Made by a program: the position numbers and the translations under genes. From contig JXTB01000206.1 in the NCBI GenBank assembly GCA_002914805.1, forward strand, positions 229,086 through 293,085: 64,000 nt of DNA, written 5' to 3'. The notes under the pieces were generated by a model, which was not told the origin of the DNA, did no database searches, and worked only from the letters and a program-made list of their open reading frames with translations. Shown piece after piece: positions 24,550-41,935 of the stretch (positions are counted from its first letter, which is position 1; each line of letters begins with the position of its first letter). This DNA comes from Parasponia andersonii (lineage: Eukaryota; Streptophyta; Magnoliopsida; Rosales; Cannabaceae).

Positions 24550-27500
24550 TTACCAATCTTCTATTTCATCGTCAGAAACTACACTTTCTTGATCATCCAA
24601 ACTCATCATGTCAATCCTCTGGTCTAGACTTTCATGTGTCCCAGACCCAAGCCATTTGAACAAAGGTGTGTACTCTGTGGCTATAACCGAGAAATCTGAT
24701 GAACTAATTCCATTATAATAAGCATCGTATCTCTGTTTTACAATCTCTTTCTGTAATGGTAAAGAAAGTAAACATAAGAAGAGTCATTCGATAAACAGCA
24801 ATGGAAGGAAGGAAGTAACATGGCGAGCAGAGCCAATTATGCAAATGCTCAAACTCCTAACTACCTATAGTTTTCAAACTGCTGATCTCATTGAATGAAA
24901 GCAGAAATGATGCAGAAAAGGCAAATTAAAATATACCTTATTGGACAATGATAATTGCTCCACCTGCCATAGCCTTGGCCTCCGAATAGCATGCCACCTA
25001 CAGACTCCCCAGAGTTGGTGATCAAACTCAATTTTTTTTAGTGTTGTCTGTAAGGCAGGATTTGATCAAGCAAGCATAAAAGCAGTACCTCGGGGGCATT
25101 GGATGATGATTTCCAAATAGGACCCCACGAACAGCAACTGAAGCAGCAGCTGATTGCAGAATATTCTCCACCTCATTATGTCTAACAAGCATTCCACGGA
25201 AAGTACCAAGAAGCAAGTCAACATCACCTAAATATGAAGCCACGGTCCATGCATCATCGATTGCCTCCTCGCTCAAGAAATCTAGAACTGCATAAAAAAA
25301 AGGAAAAAAAATTGCAGGCAAGGATTGGAACTAACACCATTTGGTATGACAAAGTCTAAAATTCCAGAAGAGCCACCATTTTGTTCCATCATGTGTGTGG
25401 TCGTGTCATGTGTGTAAAATATATCCATGTGCTCATATGTGTGCAAGAGGAACAGCTATAGTAACTAGAAGAAACAACTTGTACATGTAGACTAACCATT
25501 TTCATTAAGAAAGTCAGCAATAGGCCTAGCTTGTCCGTGAGCCTGACAGAGGACCTTTTCCGGAGCATCCATTTTGAATGGTAATCTAGCCAATCGCTCT
25601 TGTACCGAAAATCCATCTCCAACTACAACACAAGAAGACTATTTAGATTTGCGCATCTTATGTTGCTCTTGTAACAGCATTGTTAGTCCACATGACATGA
25701 ACTGCATGTTACTTTACCATAACATACCCAATTCTGTGACATTTTCAGTTTCTCTTTTGTTATGCAGAAACTTTCCCAACGCATGAAATAGACTAAGCGT
25801 CTCATCTCTGCCAAATTCTAGAGGAAATCCAGCATCAAAAATATTGCTCTCATCAAGTTTCTCTTTTGAACGTGTAGGAGAGTCACGTGAAGATAATGGA
25901 TGCATTTGACTTGGTTTCACACAGAAGAACTGTAAAGATGTAATTGCATGTCTGATGTCACCTCCACTTGCTTTTGCTATGAGATCAATCTGGTCAGCAG
26001 ACACATTACACTGCTCTAGTCTGCAAATTCTAGAAAGAATCTTCTTCAAAGAATTATGCGTAATAGGATTGAAAGCAACCTTCAGGTTTCAAAGTAGTTC
26101 ATGTAAGCATTCAGTAATTATTATATTTCTTTCCTAAATAAAAACCAAAACGATATTGTTCAAGGAAGTAACCTTACAAGCCCCAGCATTTTCAAGAGAT
26201 GATTGAAGTTCTTCCAAGTATTGTGTCGTGTGGTCTCCTGAATCAGCTTCGCCATAATTGGTGACTAATATGGCAGTGGGTATCCGAATTGTTTGCACAA
26301 GAAGATAGAGACAGTTTCTTAGTCTTCCAAAAGCAACTTTACCATTTGTGACAGGTAGATCGTCGATTAATAGTATGACTGATTCTTTTGACTCCTTGTT
26401 GTCAGTTGATGGTATCAAGCCATACTTCCTTACTCTCTCCACAAAATTTTCAAACTCATCCAGCTTTGACATGTAACGCAAACCTGGCAATAGACCAGAT
26501 TCCAAATTATCCAGAAATTTAACTATCATCATGGAATATTTAATTTTATTTGTTTATTATATCTTTATTAGAAGTTTACTAGCAAACAGTTGTCACTCAT
26601 TAAATTTTCTTGAAGTACCTGCACTGGAGTTGTATTGGTGTTCTTGCCAAATTATTGGTGTAGGGGTGTTCCATTCACACAATCTGGCTCCAAAGTGAGA
26701 TGCTATCACATGAACAGTCGCCTATAATATGAGAAGAAACGGGAATGAGTATCAAAATAGCAGGTATAAGTATGGTTTTAGTGCAGTAACCTAACAGGGC
26801 CCTGAGTCTTTGCCTAAATATTAACACAAAAACCCTTCAAATTTCATAAATTTAATTAAGCAGACAGGGTCTTACCAAAAAGAAAAGTTCTTCTAGAAGC
26901 AAAATTCAAAATGAAACATGACCACTTACTGACTTTCCGATTCCAGCTTGCCCAGTAATGACAATAACGTTACTACTAATTTCATCCTGTAATAAATGAA
27001 GAAGAAGAAGAAGAAATGGAAATGACATAAGTAAATATCACACAAAAGCAAACTAAGTTTATACTAGCTAGTCTTCCAAAAAGAGACAAGAATGACAAAC
27101 TGATTCAGACAGTTCTAGCTTTCATGAAAAGAACGAAAACAATGCTACAAATAAAAGCTTTACTACTTTGTTATTACCTTTGAAGATCCCAATCTTTCTT
27201 CAAACCATATTTTAACTTCTTCAATCTACAGTTACGACAAAAAAATCGGCTGATCAATAAGCAGGTACTCCCATTTCAAATTATAAGCCAGTTACACTCA
27301 CCTTCTTTTTATGAACAGCAAGCTCTTCGAGGGAACAAGGTTTGTATTTATCAACCCACAACTCTTTCTGGTTGCTTCTTCTCCCAGAACCTGACTCAAG
27401 TTTCCACTTTCGTTCAGAAGTCATAGAGACCAGATAAAAAATGAAATAAAAACAAGAGAGAAACATGAACGAGACTCATTCTCAAATCAAATTATAATCA

Positions 27501-28151
27501 AATGACGAATCAAAACAAATTAGGGGCAAAAGCCGAAATCCAGCAAACTATTATAAGGAAGAATTCAACCCCAGAAGTTACAACAATAGCATACCATCAG
27601 CTACCTTAAACCCAGTAAACTCCTCATCGAAATCTTCACAAAACACTCTGATCTGCATTACATAAGTCAAATTAACATCAGGATATAAAACCCAGTTCCT
27701 CTCCCTATATATAACCGGAAAGCACATTAATATCCCCATGAAGACAGAATAAAGGCAAGCTCAGAAGTAAAACAAACTCAAAATCTATATTAACATAACA
27801 AACATCAGCCATTTTGCTTAAACATAAACCTTCAATAACCTAATTGAACTTGTCTGCATCGAATTCCAATTCTCTATCCCATTTCTGTCCCACTACATAT
27901 ATACCAATACCTCAAGCAAAAAATAATTAAAAAGCTCCAGCTGAGCTTACCTCATCCCAATTAGTAGAATCTCTAGACAAGCCAATCCTAGAACCCCCCG
28001 AAAGACGAGGCTTCTTCGACCCTCTAGGAATGGCACGAGGAACCGTGGAGCTCAACTTCGACCTGGTACGCTGCCGATTCGAGCTCAATGGGCGATCACC
28101 TTCGTCCGACGACGACGACAAAAACACAACCGTGTTCCTCTTCTTCCCCAT
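24550..28151 (-). CDS. RAD17: Cell-cycle checkpoint protein RAD17 (9-1-1 clamp loader)
   Basis: Twelve exons on the minus strand: 27951-28151, 27595-27652, 27302-27390, 27178-27225, 26930-26986, 26619-26721, 26173-26483, 25728-26079, 25497-25622, 25089-25287, 24937-24997 and 24550-24750. They sum to 1806 nt, 601 aa, with consistent phases. The N-terminus has a serine-rich acidic patch and basic runs, then ELWVDKYKP, the motif with which clamp-loader AAA+ modules begin. Walker A is GQAGIGKS (about residues 144-151) and the Walker B-like stretch is VILLIDDLP (about 221-229). [15 protein letters not shown] is the sensor 2 region. The C-terminus is acidic ([15 protein letters not shown]). By homology it replaces RFC1 in a complex that loads the RAD9-RAD1-HUS1 clamp at damaged DNA in the nucleus. 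Intact. Confidence 0.95.
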
Positions 28152-28416
28152 CGCTTATCACAACCCGAAGAACCCTAATTAATTTCCTAAGTCATCGTAC
28201 GGTCGGACTCCGAGTGCCGGGCCTGGTTATGGATTTTGCAGAACCCTAACGGTGGAGAGTTGAGAACCTTCACAATGGAACAAAGCAAGAAGCTTCTGAA
28301 AATCTCTGGGAACCCTAACTATGGCGTTTGAACTCTGAAGAAGTATAGTGCATAACAAGTTTTTGCTTGGAGTTAGAAATTGAAAAGCGAAAATGGAGGA
28401 TTTGGGATGTTGTTAT

Positions 28417-28420
<4 letters not shown>

Positions 28421-28453
<33 letters not shown>
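28421..28453. repeat. (GA)n microsatellite upstream of RAD17
   Basis: An uninterrupted GA run about 270 bases upstream of the RAD17 start, reading as CT on the coding strand. CT runs near transcription starts are common in plants. Confidence 0.85.
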
Positions 28454-28454
<1 letters not shown>

Positions 28455-29239
28455 CTTTGGTTTTGGCGGGGTTTCATGTTGTGGAATAGTACGAGAGAAG
28501 CCATCCGGAGTAATTTTTGGGTGTGGGGCCACTGACTGTAAGCTTTTTGTGGGTTGATCCCAGTCCAACGTCAACTTATTTGAGATAGAACCGTGTCGTT
28601 TTGAAAGTTTTCTGTCGTTTCCGAGAGGGTGACATTTCATCCATTGACCGTGTATTTTAACGAGTAAAGATTAGGACACCAAAGATTTACGCGACGTCAT
28701 TTTTAGTTATACAATTTTAAGTGTTGTGATCTTACTTTAAAATAAGAAATAGTTAAAATGCATGTCACATTATGTGGTGTAAATTTTTTGTGCAAAATTT
28801 TGATGTTCATATTATTGTTCTATTTTAATTTTTGGTCCTTTGAAGCTTGAACCATAGGATTAGTCTTTTATGTTGGCCTATGGACTTTGAAATGTATCAT
28901 TTTTTTACCTTCAATTTTGGATTCTTTCCGCTTTTGCCTAATTTGTCACCTCTCACGGTTAAAAATTTGAAGGAAGCAGACCAATTGGTAAATGAGATCA
29001 CCCCACTACATATTCAAAATCACGTACATATCACAATGTGTGACAAAGTTCCATCTAATTTCTAGAGGTGGGTTATAAAATAGGGTAAAAATAGATCAAT
29101 TCAAAATTCGAAGGTAACCTAACGAAACATTTTGATACCGGGCCAAAAATTAGTCTTGTAAATACCCTTGGTGCCAGTCTGACAGAAACAACACAAAATA
29201 GTTCATGTAAACCTTGTTTTCTTCTTTCTTCCAGAACTT

Positions 29240-29397
29240 GTGCATTTTATGTAAAACGACACATCATTCTTACTACAAATTTGTTGTCGTTTATAAATGA
29301 AACCGTCAGTTTTTTCCTGCTGTGGCTCTTCAAGAAAACGACAAGTCATTTAGTTAAATTTGCTGTCGTTATTTCAACGACAGGTTCTGTACTAGTG
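29240..29397. mobile_element. One terminus of a CACTA-type DNA transposon
   Basis: The right edge reads GTTCTGTACTAGTG; its reverse complement CACTAGTACAGAAC is the diagnostic CACTA end. Inward are repeated short subterminal words, AACGACA and TGTCGTT, in both orientations (for example near 29256, 29285, 29335, 29363 and 29377). No matching opposite end or transposase was found nearby, so this is a solo or truncated end. Confidence 0.6.
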
Positions 29398-30158
29398 CAA
29401 ACAATGTGGCCATTCCAAAGCATACCATCTTTATCCTACCTTCGCAGCTCAACCATTTAGGACTCAAATTTTCGAATAAATTTCACTTTATGTCAAAATC
29501 AGTGAATTCGTATCACATTATACTTATATAATTTAAATAAAACCGGTTGAATTTAAATAAGGAAAATTAGAGTGTGTGTTTTTTCTCTTTGTTGCCGAAT
29601 ATACATATTTTTAAATTTGATATATTTATTCATATGCTAATTTTAGTTTATGTATTGAATGTATTATTTTTTTATATTATATGTACTTGATATATATATA
29701 TACCTATATATTAGTCATTATTTTACTGCAACATAACGTTTGGACAATGGTAACTCTTGAAGTAATAATGAGATAGTTTTAGATTTTAATTAATGATATT
29801 TATATAAGTTAGAATTATTCAAGTTAATAGTCATGGACAAAACAAAAACAATTTATTATTATTATTATTATTAGTGTTTTGGTTAAACAGACTAAGACGT
29901 ACGCTTTTTATTGGTGCTAAGCAGACTTATAAAATACTTTTAGTCTTTGTGTTTTTTTGAGTTGCCAATTCCAGGAAAGTCCACCCGGTCCAACCGGTCC
30001 GTCTCCGCCCGCCCCAACTCACCTACCTACTAACACCAACCCCCCACCTCTGTATTTTCAGCTAAAGCCACCCCAAAATGCTAAACCCACCCACCCACCC
30101 ACCAAGAACAACCAAGCTAATTCACGCACTCTCAGGCGCTGAACTTAGCCACCCATCC

Positions 30159-32980
30159 ATGGCTTCCACCGCCGCCAACCACCTCTGCGCATCTCTCCCC
30201 TCCAAAACCAACACCTCCGCCGACTTCTTTCTCCGGGTCCAGACCCCCAACGCCGTCTCTCTCCGCTCGTCCTTCGCCTCCCCGAGTTCGCTTGAGTTGA
30301 CTCGAGGTGGGAACTCGACCCGGGTCAGGTCCAGGTCAAGGTCCAGCATATATGCGAGCTCGGCGCAGGTGATGGATCAGTCGGCGAGTAAAACGGGGTC
30401 GAAAGCCGCCTCCACCATTGTCGAGGTTGATTTGGGTAATCGGAGCTACCCGATATATATCGGGTCCGGCCTTCTTGACCAACCGGAGCTTCTTCAGAGG
30501 TTTGTTGTTATCGATTCTTGCTCTTCAAAGTTTCAGTCTTTTTGGGTTTTTGATTCATCATTGAAATTGACCCAATTCATTGTAGATAATGTTATGTTGG
30601 TGTTAAAGACTTTCATTTCGTTTAGTTTAGCTTCGAATTTGCTCGAGGAAGATTGTATTGAAGAACCATACATCCATAAAGCAAAAAGCTTTGATGCAAG
30701 TATGCAACTACTTTGTTGTGAGCTAGGAATGTTGTTTTCTCTAATCCAAGAAAAAACAAAAAAAAAAAGGAGTAATTTTCTGGTAAAGAAAGACTGGAAT
30801 GACATGAAACTCGATATGAGACATTTTTTATTTGCCTTTCTCTTAGAAGTATTTGCTACCACTGACTGGGAAATCTTAAGGCTTTAACTTTCTGTTTAAG
30901 CTTGTATTTCTTGCTTTCTAAATTGATGTTTCTTATAGTTTTTTCATTCTTCGTTCATAGGCATGTTCATGGGAAGAGGGTTCTCGTTGTCACTAACACT
31001 ACCATTGCACCATTGTACTTGGATAAAGTTGTTGAGGCCTTAACAAGAGGAAACCCGAATGTCTTGGTTGAGAGTGTGATTTTACCAGATGGTGAACAGT
31101 ATAAGAACATGGTTGGTGTGATATATATGTGTTTAAATATTTTTCCTTCTTATGGTACTGCGCCATTTGTATCATGAGTAACAGTGTACTTGGACTTATA
31201 GGAAACTCTTATGAAAGTCTTTGACAAGGCTATTGAGTCGCGATTGGACCGAAAATGTACATTTGTTGCTCTTGGGGGTGGTGTGATTGGTGATATGTGT
31301 GGATTTGCTGCCGCTGCTTTCCTTCGTGGAGTTAACTTCATTCAGATTCCAACAACTGTCATGGCACAGGTTTTGTCACTGCTAAAAATCTGTTCGTGAT
31401 TTTGCATTTTTTATATCACGCACCTATATTAAGAATTTTTTTGTGCCTCAACTCTTTTCCTGTTTCTTATTAGGTTGATTCTTCGGTTGGGGGAAAAACT
31501 GGGATAAACCATCCGCTTGGGAAGAACTTGATTGGTGCATTTTACCAACCTCAATGTGTGCTTGTAGACACAGACACATTGAGCACATTGCCTGACAGGG
31601 AACTGGCATCAGGTCTTGCAGAGGTCATTAAGTATGGGCTGATTAGAGATGCAGAGTTTTTTGAGTGGCAAGAGAAGAACATAAATGCATTGCTGACTAG
31701 GTATATAACAACTGTTGAAGGAAATAAACTAGTTTTTTTGGAAGTTCTATATTGGTTTGTTCAAAATTTTTCATCATTGCTGGAAAGTTTGAAAGTGAAC
31801 TCTTTTTTTGGGCCATGAACCAGGAAGATAACTTGTCAAGATTCTTTCTCTATACTTAAGCTCACTACTACTATGTAATCTAGACAAATCTCATTTATGA
31901 GTTATATTTTGCTGGTTCATTGCAGGGATCCAAGTGCAATGGCTTATGCTATTAAGCGCTCATGTGAAAACAAGGCTGAGGTTGTGTCCTTAGATGAGAA
32001 GGAAAGTGGATTGAGGGCAACATTGAATCTGGGTCATACATTTGGCCATGTGAGTACCCCATTGGTTTTTCTTTTTTCCAACTTGCACAACTTCTTTTTC
32101 ATCTGAGTTCTGAATGCCCGCACTTATGTTACAAAATCACCCCCTCGTTATGAGTTTCCTAATCACAAAACTGAGGGAGTTAATACAAACAAGTCGAGAT
32201 TTGAAACCAAAGAATACATTTCCGAAAATTGTTAACCAAATTTACCTACCCATTGAACCTTAAGAATTCCATAGAAGTTAAATTGAGGCTTCTCTTTTGC
32301 ATTTATGCTTGCATTTTCATGCATGCTTGGGGTTCCTGAGTTTTCTTTTGTTTCTCTCTTTCAAATACATTCAATTTGTGCAATTTGGGTCATAAGTTCT
32401 CTTTTGTCCTTATGATGTAACCTGTCTTTTGTAGGCAATAGAAACTTCGTTTGGCTATGGACAGTGGCTCCATGGGGAGGCAGTTGCAGCCGGCATGGTA
32501 ATCATCATGTAATTTACATTGTAATGTTCCTTACTAATAATTCTCCATTACTAACTGTAGAACTATGTTGAAACAACTTGGGTGCCAATCTCCAGGTGAT
32601 GGCTGTTGACATGTCCTACCGGCTTGGATGGATAGATGATTCAATTGTAAAGCGAGTTCATAACATTCTAGAACAAGCTAAGTTACCTACTGCCCCTCCT
32701 GAAGTAATGACCGTGGAAATGTTCAAGTCCGTAATGGCGGTAAGAGAATTGGTCTGCCTTTCGCCGTTTTTATAAGACTTCCCCCTTCTTCATCCCTTCG
32801 TTATGTTTTTAACCTCCTTGATGGGTCTATATTCATTTGGTATGACAGGTTGATAAAAAGGTAGCTGATGGACTGCTAAGACTCATTCTTCTGAAAGGCT
32901 CTCTGGGCAATTGTGTTTTCACAGGTGATTATGATAGAAAAGCCCTGGATGAAACTCTCCATGCATTTTGCAAGTCCTGA
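30159..32980 (+). CDS. DHQS: 3-dehydroquinate synthase, chloroplast precursor
   Basis: Eight exons, 30159-30499, 30961-31111, 31202-31369, 31474-31700, 31926-32049, 32435-32497, 32596-32739 and 32849-32980, give 449 aa. Second enzyme of the shikimate pathway: converts DAHP to 3-dehydroquinate with NAD and a divalent metal, in plastids. The first ~65 residues are Ser/Thr/Arg-rich and poor in acids, as in a chloroplast transit peptide. Diagnostic motifs are [56 protein letters not shown] (metal-ligand Glu), LGHTFGHAIE (metal-ligand His) and HGEAVAAGM (second His). The start MASTAANHL was chosen over an upstream in-frame ATG at 30078 because the upstream 27 residues are a proline/threonine-rich leader translation not typical of transit peptides. 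Length fits plant DHQS. Intact. Confidence 0.95.
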
Positions 32981-37076
<4,096 letters not shown>

Positions 37077-38004
37077 TTGGAAAGATAGGTGTAAAGAGAC
37101 AACAGCCCTCCATTCTGCCTGTACTCCCCGCTATTCCTTTTTTTTTTCCCCCTCCTTTTCTCCTGAAGAAGTTGGAGTTCATGGGTTATTGTCCACTTGT
37201 ACAATATACTCTTGAAACTCTGTGCAGCATGAGGTGGTTTTGTGTTGATTTCTTGGAATTGTTTTGGTCCTTTATTGTTGAGTTGCACGGTTGCCGACCT
37301 CGTATCTTAACTCCAGGTTTTGATTGCTTTTATGTATTAATAGACTGGAATATCCCAGTTAGGAAAACAACCTTGCTTTTCTACGAATGCGGTTATATAA
37401 TTAATTTGTATCATGCTTAAAGGCTTGACAATTTCTATGGATTCTTTTGATAAAATTCTGTATTGTTATTTTAGTTCACTGCATTCTCTATGCAAGAGTG
37501 GGATTTTAGGCCATATTTACTAATGAGAATGAGTGGAAAAGAATGGAAGGGAAACTAATCAGTAATAGAAATGAGTGTTAAGAGAATGGAAGGGAAATAG
37601 AATAGATAGAAATAAAAAATAATGAGTGGAAAAGATTACAATTTTTTTTATACTACTAATTAGCTACACATAAAATATGAAATGGAATGAATGTTACTCC
37701 CTTTCTTATTTCGTTTTCTCTACATTACAGATTAATAAGCATCTTCTTAGATTTTACATATTTTGGCTAGTTAAAAAGTACGATATCGTTAAACAATAAA
37801 CAATTAACGGATAGATATGAAATTCGTTGCAAATCTTCCTTTGTACATTGGAAAAGTTTGATATGGACCAAAAAGATGCAGATTAGGAGTTGGACTTATG
37901 TCTACGTTGGTTCACTAACCTTGGAAAGTCTCACTAGAAACCTCCTAACCTTGGCCCAAATGATAAAATCTTCTTTTCCAAAGGTCAGAGTATATATTGG
38001 AAAA
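37077..38004. other. ROP 3' UTR and spacer up to the Mutator-like element
   Basis: The 3' UTR of the ROP gene probably reaches to about 37480. From about 37500 a stretch rich in GAATGAGTGGAAAAGA and GAATGGAAGGGAAA words looks like a dispersed repeat, but I could not define its ends. No gene. Confidence 0.5.
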
Positions 38005-38085
38005 GAGAAATTAGGTTAAATATGCTCCCTCGTACCTTTATTTTGGCCCATATGTACAAGTTAAAAAATATTTGAAAAATATGTT
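38005..38085 (+). repeat. Left terminal inverted repeat of the Mutator-like element
   Basis: The first 20 bases GAGAAATTAGGTTAAATATG match the inverted right end exactly. After that similarity continues with gaps (TATTTTGG, CATATGT, TGAAAAATATG). Confidence 0.85.
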
Positions 38086-38399
38086 TGCGGACGAAAATAC
38101 CCTTACTAATACCTAAGAGAAAATATGCCTTAATTTCAAAGGAGTGTCCGTCATACTTCCCTCAGAAATTCTTCATTTCTCTCTCTTTCGTCACATTTTA
38201 TGAAGAGTCAAGAACCCGTCGTGCCGAAAACCGAGGAAGACGAAAACTCGTCGTGCCGTCTATCGTAAATCTTTTTCACTGTTTAGGATTACCTTGAGAA
38301 AAATGAGTCCCCAAAAGAAGGTAAGCAAAATATGATTTGAGGGTTTTATTTTTTATAATTTAGGACATTTGTAGTAGAAGATAATTTAGAAATTTTTGG

Positions 38400-39020
38400 A
38401 TGAAATTTTTGTATGACATAATTTTTGACTTCATTTCGACATTTTTTCGATGCATTTTCGATTAATTTCGTTAAAATTTCGATCATATTTCGATGAGTAT
38501 GGCTGAAAATAGGTTCGGAAAATCACGTGAAATTCGACGTGTTTTTGATGGTATTTCGACCGTGTTTCGACTTACAGAATCGAAATTTCGATACCTTTTT
38601 GATGATAGTTTAAAATAGGTAAAATAAACTTTCGATGTTATTTCGATTGTGTTTCGATTTTATTTCGATGACGTTTCGATGAATAGTGCTCAAATTTCGA
38701 TACATTTTCGATGACATTTTAAAATAGAAAATAAGGCTGCTCTAAATTTTTGATATTAGTTCGACTATTTTTCGATGACAGTTCGATGACCTTTTCTAAT
38801 AGCTAGTAGTTAATCTTTTTTCGACTGTTTTTGATTAATTTTCGATTCCATTTCGACGTGCTATATTTTTCGATGATTTTCGATGGACAATTTCGACCTC
38901 CTAGCTATTTGTTCTCATTTGAGATAGTTTCTGTAGGATTTTTCGATGACAATCGAAATGTCGTCGAAGTCAAAATAATCGAAATTTCGATCACTTTTCG
39001 ACCTATTTCGATGCGTTTTA
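38400..39020 (+). repeat. Left subterminal array of TTTCGAT words
   Basis: Dozens of TTTCGAT, TTTCGACG and ATTTCGAT words spaced roughly 10-25 bases apart, with almost no other structure. The mirror-image array lies at 44500-44830. In Mutator-like elements subterminal repeats can serve as transposase-binding sites; that is inference here. Confidence 0.8.
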
Positions 39021-39102
39021 ACTATATTTCAACGTAATTTAGATGCTTTTGATATATATTAAATTTGTAAAAATTTTGTCTAAATTGCTTTGTTCTTCTT
39101 AT

Positions 39103-41681
39103 GCCGAACCAAAAATCAAAACTCCTTATACCTTTTGGGGAACACTTTCCTGGAAGGGTCACTATAAAAGGAACAACGGTGATGTCAAAGATGAAGGAGA
39201 GATTTGAGAAGTATGATTCATAAGAGAGGGCAAGCAGTATCCGTTTAAGCAGTTTTTTCTTGCTCCTCCAATGCAAGCATCAGGAGTACTTATACACCAA
39301 CTACTGTTGAGGAAGGTGAAATCCAAAATCCCGGCGGAGTTGCAGTTTTTCATTGGGGATAGCAACTTGAGATTCGGGCTTGGTGAGTTTGTGTTGATAA
39401 CGGCGTTAAACTTTGGCAAAGATCCAGACGTTTTGAAGTACAAATCTATGTCTAGTAGCATGAGATTTAGGGAGACATACCTGAATAATGAAGCTAATGT
39501 GAGATCTGGTGAATTAGAAGTTGCATTTCTAAATTGTGAGGAGAAGGAGGTCGTATGGAAGTTGGGGTTGTGCTACTTGGTAGATGGGCTCTTGATGGCA
39601 TAGGAGCCAAGCACCAAGATTCTGATAGATATGCTCTCTTTTGTGGAGAATGAGGAGGATTTCTTTAATTATCCATGGGGAAGATGATCTTACGAGAGAA
39701 CGTTTCCTAATTTGAATAAGGACATGATACATCAGAGAGAAAACTACCTTCAGAAGATGAAAAAGAATAAGAAGGCGAAGGAAGCTAAATACACAGTCTA
39801 TGGGTTTAACATTGCTTCACAGTATTGGGTTTATGAGGCTATCTCCAAGCTTACTGGTACATTTTCTAAGAACCTTGGCATCAAATTCCCAAGGATGCTA
39901 TCATGGACAAGCAATAAAACACTATCAATGATGAATTGTATTGATGTATTCAAGATTAAGAAAGTAAGTCCAGAAAATTGATTTTATTCTATATAATTAA
40001 TTTTATAAATTCATAAGTTGATTGAACTTTATTTTCAACTATCTTGCAGCTTGTCACAAAGGCGTTATTGAATCCACGGAAGGCTGAGAAAGATTTCTAT
40101 GAACATATATATCACGATCCACACCATAGCTTCGGCAGTACTGGAGTTGAGAAAGAGGGAATTGATATTGAGGACGAGGACGAGAACAAGAAGGAGGCAG
40201 CTGAAGCAAAGCGAGCTGCAGAGGAGGCGGGCATCTTTGATGCTCCCACAAACAAAGTAAAGGAGGAACCATTAGATGACGTGCCTCGTTCACATAAATT
40301 CTATCTTGAGTTGAAGACTGACATCGCTGAGTTGAAGGCAAACTAGACTGAATTAAAGGCGAACCAGGAGATTGTCAATGACAAACTTGATAGGTTGTTG
40401 AAGATGATGGAGGAAATCAAAGCACAATGACAACCAACTGGTTCTGAATCTGAGGCCACCTAGTCGGATGTCCTTCTTGAAGGGTATCAGCCAGGTGAAG
40501 ATGTTATCATAAGGACTTCCACTAAAGAGCACACTCCTGAAGAGCAGCAAACTCCGGGAATGAAAGAGTTACAACTAGCTGAGGTGGCTACAGTTAAGTT
40601 TGGGAGGAAGAAACGGGTCGGCCAACGATCTAAGAGACTCATTGACTATACCGATCTTTTAAACAAGAAGTTCAAAGTTAATGATCCATGCAAACTAAAC
40701 CCATTCTAGAAAATTAAAAATAAACAGTTTGATACATTTAGGAGATGGCTTGCAGGACTTATTGATAACCGGAAATCAATCCAGCATCCCACTGGTGATG
40801 TTACTACTGGATTCTTCTTCCACCTGCAGACTCCTTGGAAGTGGCTTGCAGATGAGGTAATTGGATTTATAATTAAATTTTTCTTTCTTCATTTTGAAAT
40901 TATTTTTTATATTCACTTAAAAGATATTGTATTCTCTCCATTTGCAGCATATTGACGCGGCTTTTCGGTTAATACGAGAACGTCTTTGGTTTTTCCCAAA
41001 GACTTATAGAAAGAAGGTCGCTCTTGCGGACACAGTCTACATTGCATGCATGAATGGTCGGTGGGATGCATTCCGAAAAACCTCTAATAAAGCGAAGTTT
41101 TTGTAGGATGACCAGCTTACTGACTATGCTAAAGGAGATGCAGATAATTTTCAACGTGGCTGGGAGGAGGTTGACGAAGTTTACTATCCCTTGAACATCG
41201 GTTCAAATCATTGGGTTCTTGTCCAGATAGATCTTCCTGTGTATGTGCTCATGGCATATGACTCTGACTAAGCATTATATGATGATGCACGTGTTGAGGA
41301 AACCATGCGTCCAATGATGAAGATATTACCATACTTTCTGCTGAATGTAAAAGGAGTCGCTGATCACGATGATCTTGATTTGACTTCAACGACGAAACCT
41401 CGTGATTTTGATGTTAGAAAGTTTTTCCCAATGTAGTGCCACAAACAATGAAGAGGTAATTCAATATAATATAAGGATATTAACAAACATTTCTTCAATT
41501 GGTTATTTTGACACTAACTAGAATTATTTGTCTTTACAGTGGAGATTGCGACGTTTTTGTTGTAAAGCATTTGGAATGTCTGTTAGCTGACATTCCACTG
41601 TCCAACATTGTTGATGATGTTATGCAACATTCAAGACAGAAATTATATGTAGATTTATTCTACCAGAATATAGAGCCATAG
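39103..41681 (+). pseudogene. DUF1985 plus Ulp1 (C48) cysteine protease-like pseudogene of the element
   Basis: The N-terminal region around 39110-39690 is a DUF1985 domain: FPGRVTIKGTT, MSKMKERFEKYDS, then after a one-base frameshift near 39224 REGKQYPFKQFFLAPPMQ, SGVLIHQLLLRKVKSKIP and GELEVAFLNCEEKEV. A charged linker follows (40044-40690), then the Ulp1 domain. A probable intron (GT at 40858, AG before 40948) splits WLADE from HIDAAFRLIRERLWFFPK. Catalytic-site remains are visible: His in NHWVLVQIDL, Asp in YDSD, and Cys in SGDCDVFVVKHLECL, where the family has GDCG. In-frame stops occur at about 39601, 40344, 40428, 40461, 40708, 41104 and 41269. A possible first exon is MSPKKK near 38303. 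In intact relatives the product is predicted to cleave SUMO-like modifiers. Confidence 0.85.
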
Positions 41682-41819
41682 GTGTATAATAAATTTTTGT
41701 ATAGTTGTTAGTTTTGCTCATTTTTATAAATAATTTTATTTGGGATAGAGTAGCTGATGTATTGTGCATGTATCATGTTACTGCGCATACTCAGGTTAAA
41801 AATTGAAGTCAAAACGAAT

Positions 41820-41935
41820 GAGATATAATATAGCTTCTTAACAAGAGTCGAAATTCGATGATATTCGTCACTGTTTTCGATGACATTTAGATGCATTTTG
41901 ATTCATTTTCGATGATTTTTCGACTATTATAATTT
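41820..41935. repeat. Central TCGAAA/TTTCGAT cluster between the two element genes
   Basis: A short cluster of TCGAAATTCGATGATATTCG, TTTTCGATGACAT and TTTTCGATGATTTTTCGAC lies exactly where the two convergent pseudogenes end. It has the same word type as the terminal arrays. Confidence 0.7.

Larger units (their letters stand above)
28152..30158. other. Spacer between divergent RAD17 and DHQS genes
   Basis: About 2 kb. Holds the RAD17 promoter with a (GA)n run, one end of a CACTA transposon near 29240-29397, an (ATT)n run near 29852-29872 and, at 29950-30158, a C-rich DHQS 5' leader. Open frames at 28847-29065 and 29957-30142 are not credible genes. Confidence 0.6.

Noticed and set aside
27425-27466. 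Possible alternative start or longer exon upstream of RAD17 exon 3 ([11 protein letters not shown])
   Set aside because: Splicing at TCAG/GTTCTGGG (27390) keeps the phase from exon 2 (GAT G|GT) and leads directly into [17 protein letters not shown]; the upstream frame has no AG acceptor in the right phase.
30500-30887. Read-through of DHQS exon 1 into the intron
   Set aside because: A GTTTGT donor at 30500 and the AG before 30961 join CAGAG to GCATGTTCATGG in frame ([14 protein letters not shown]), as the enzyme family requires.
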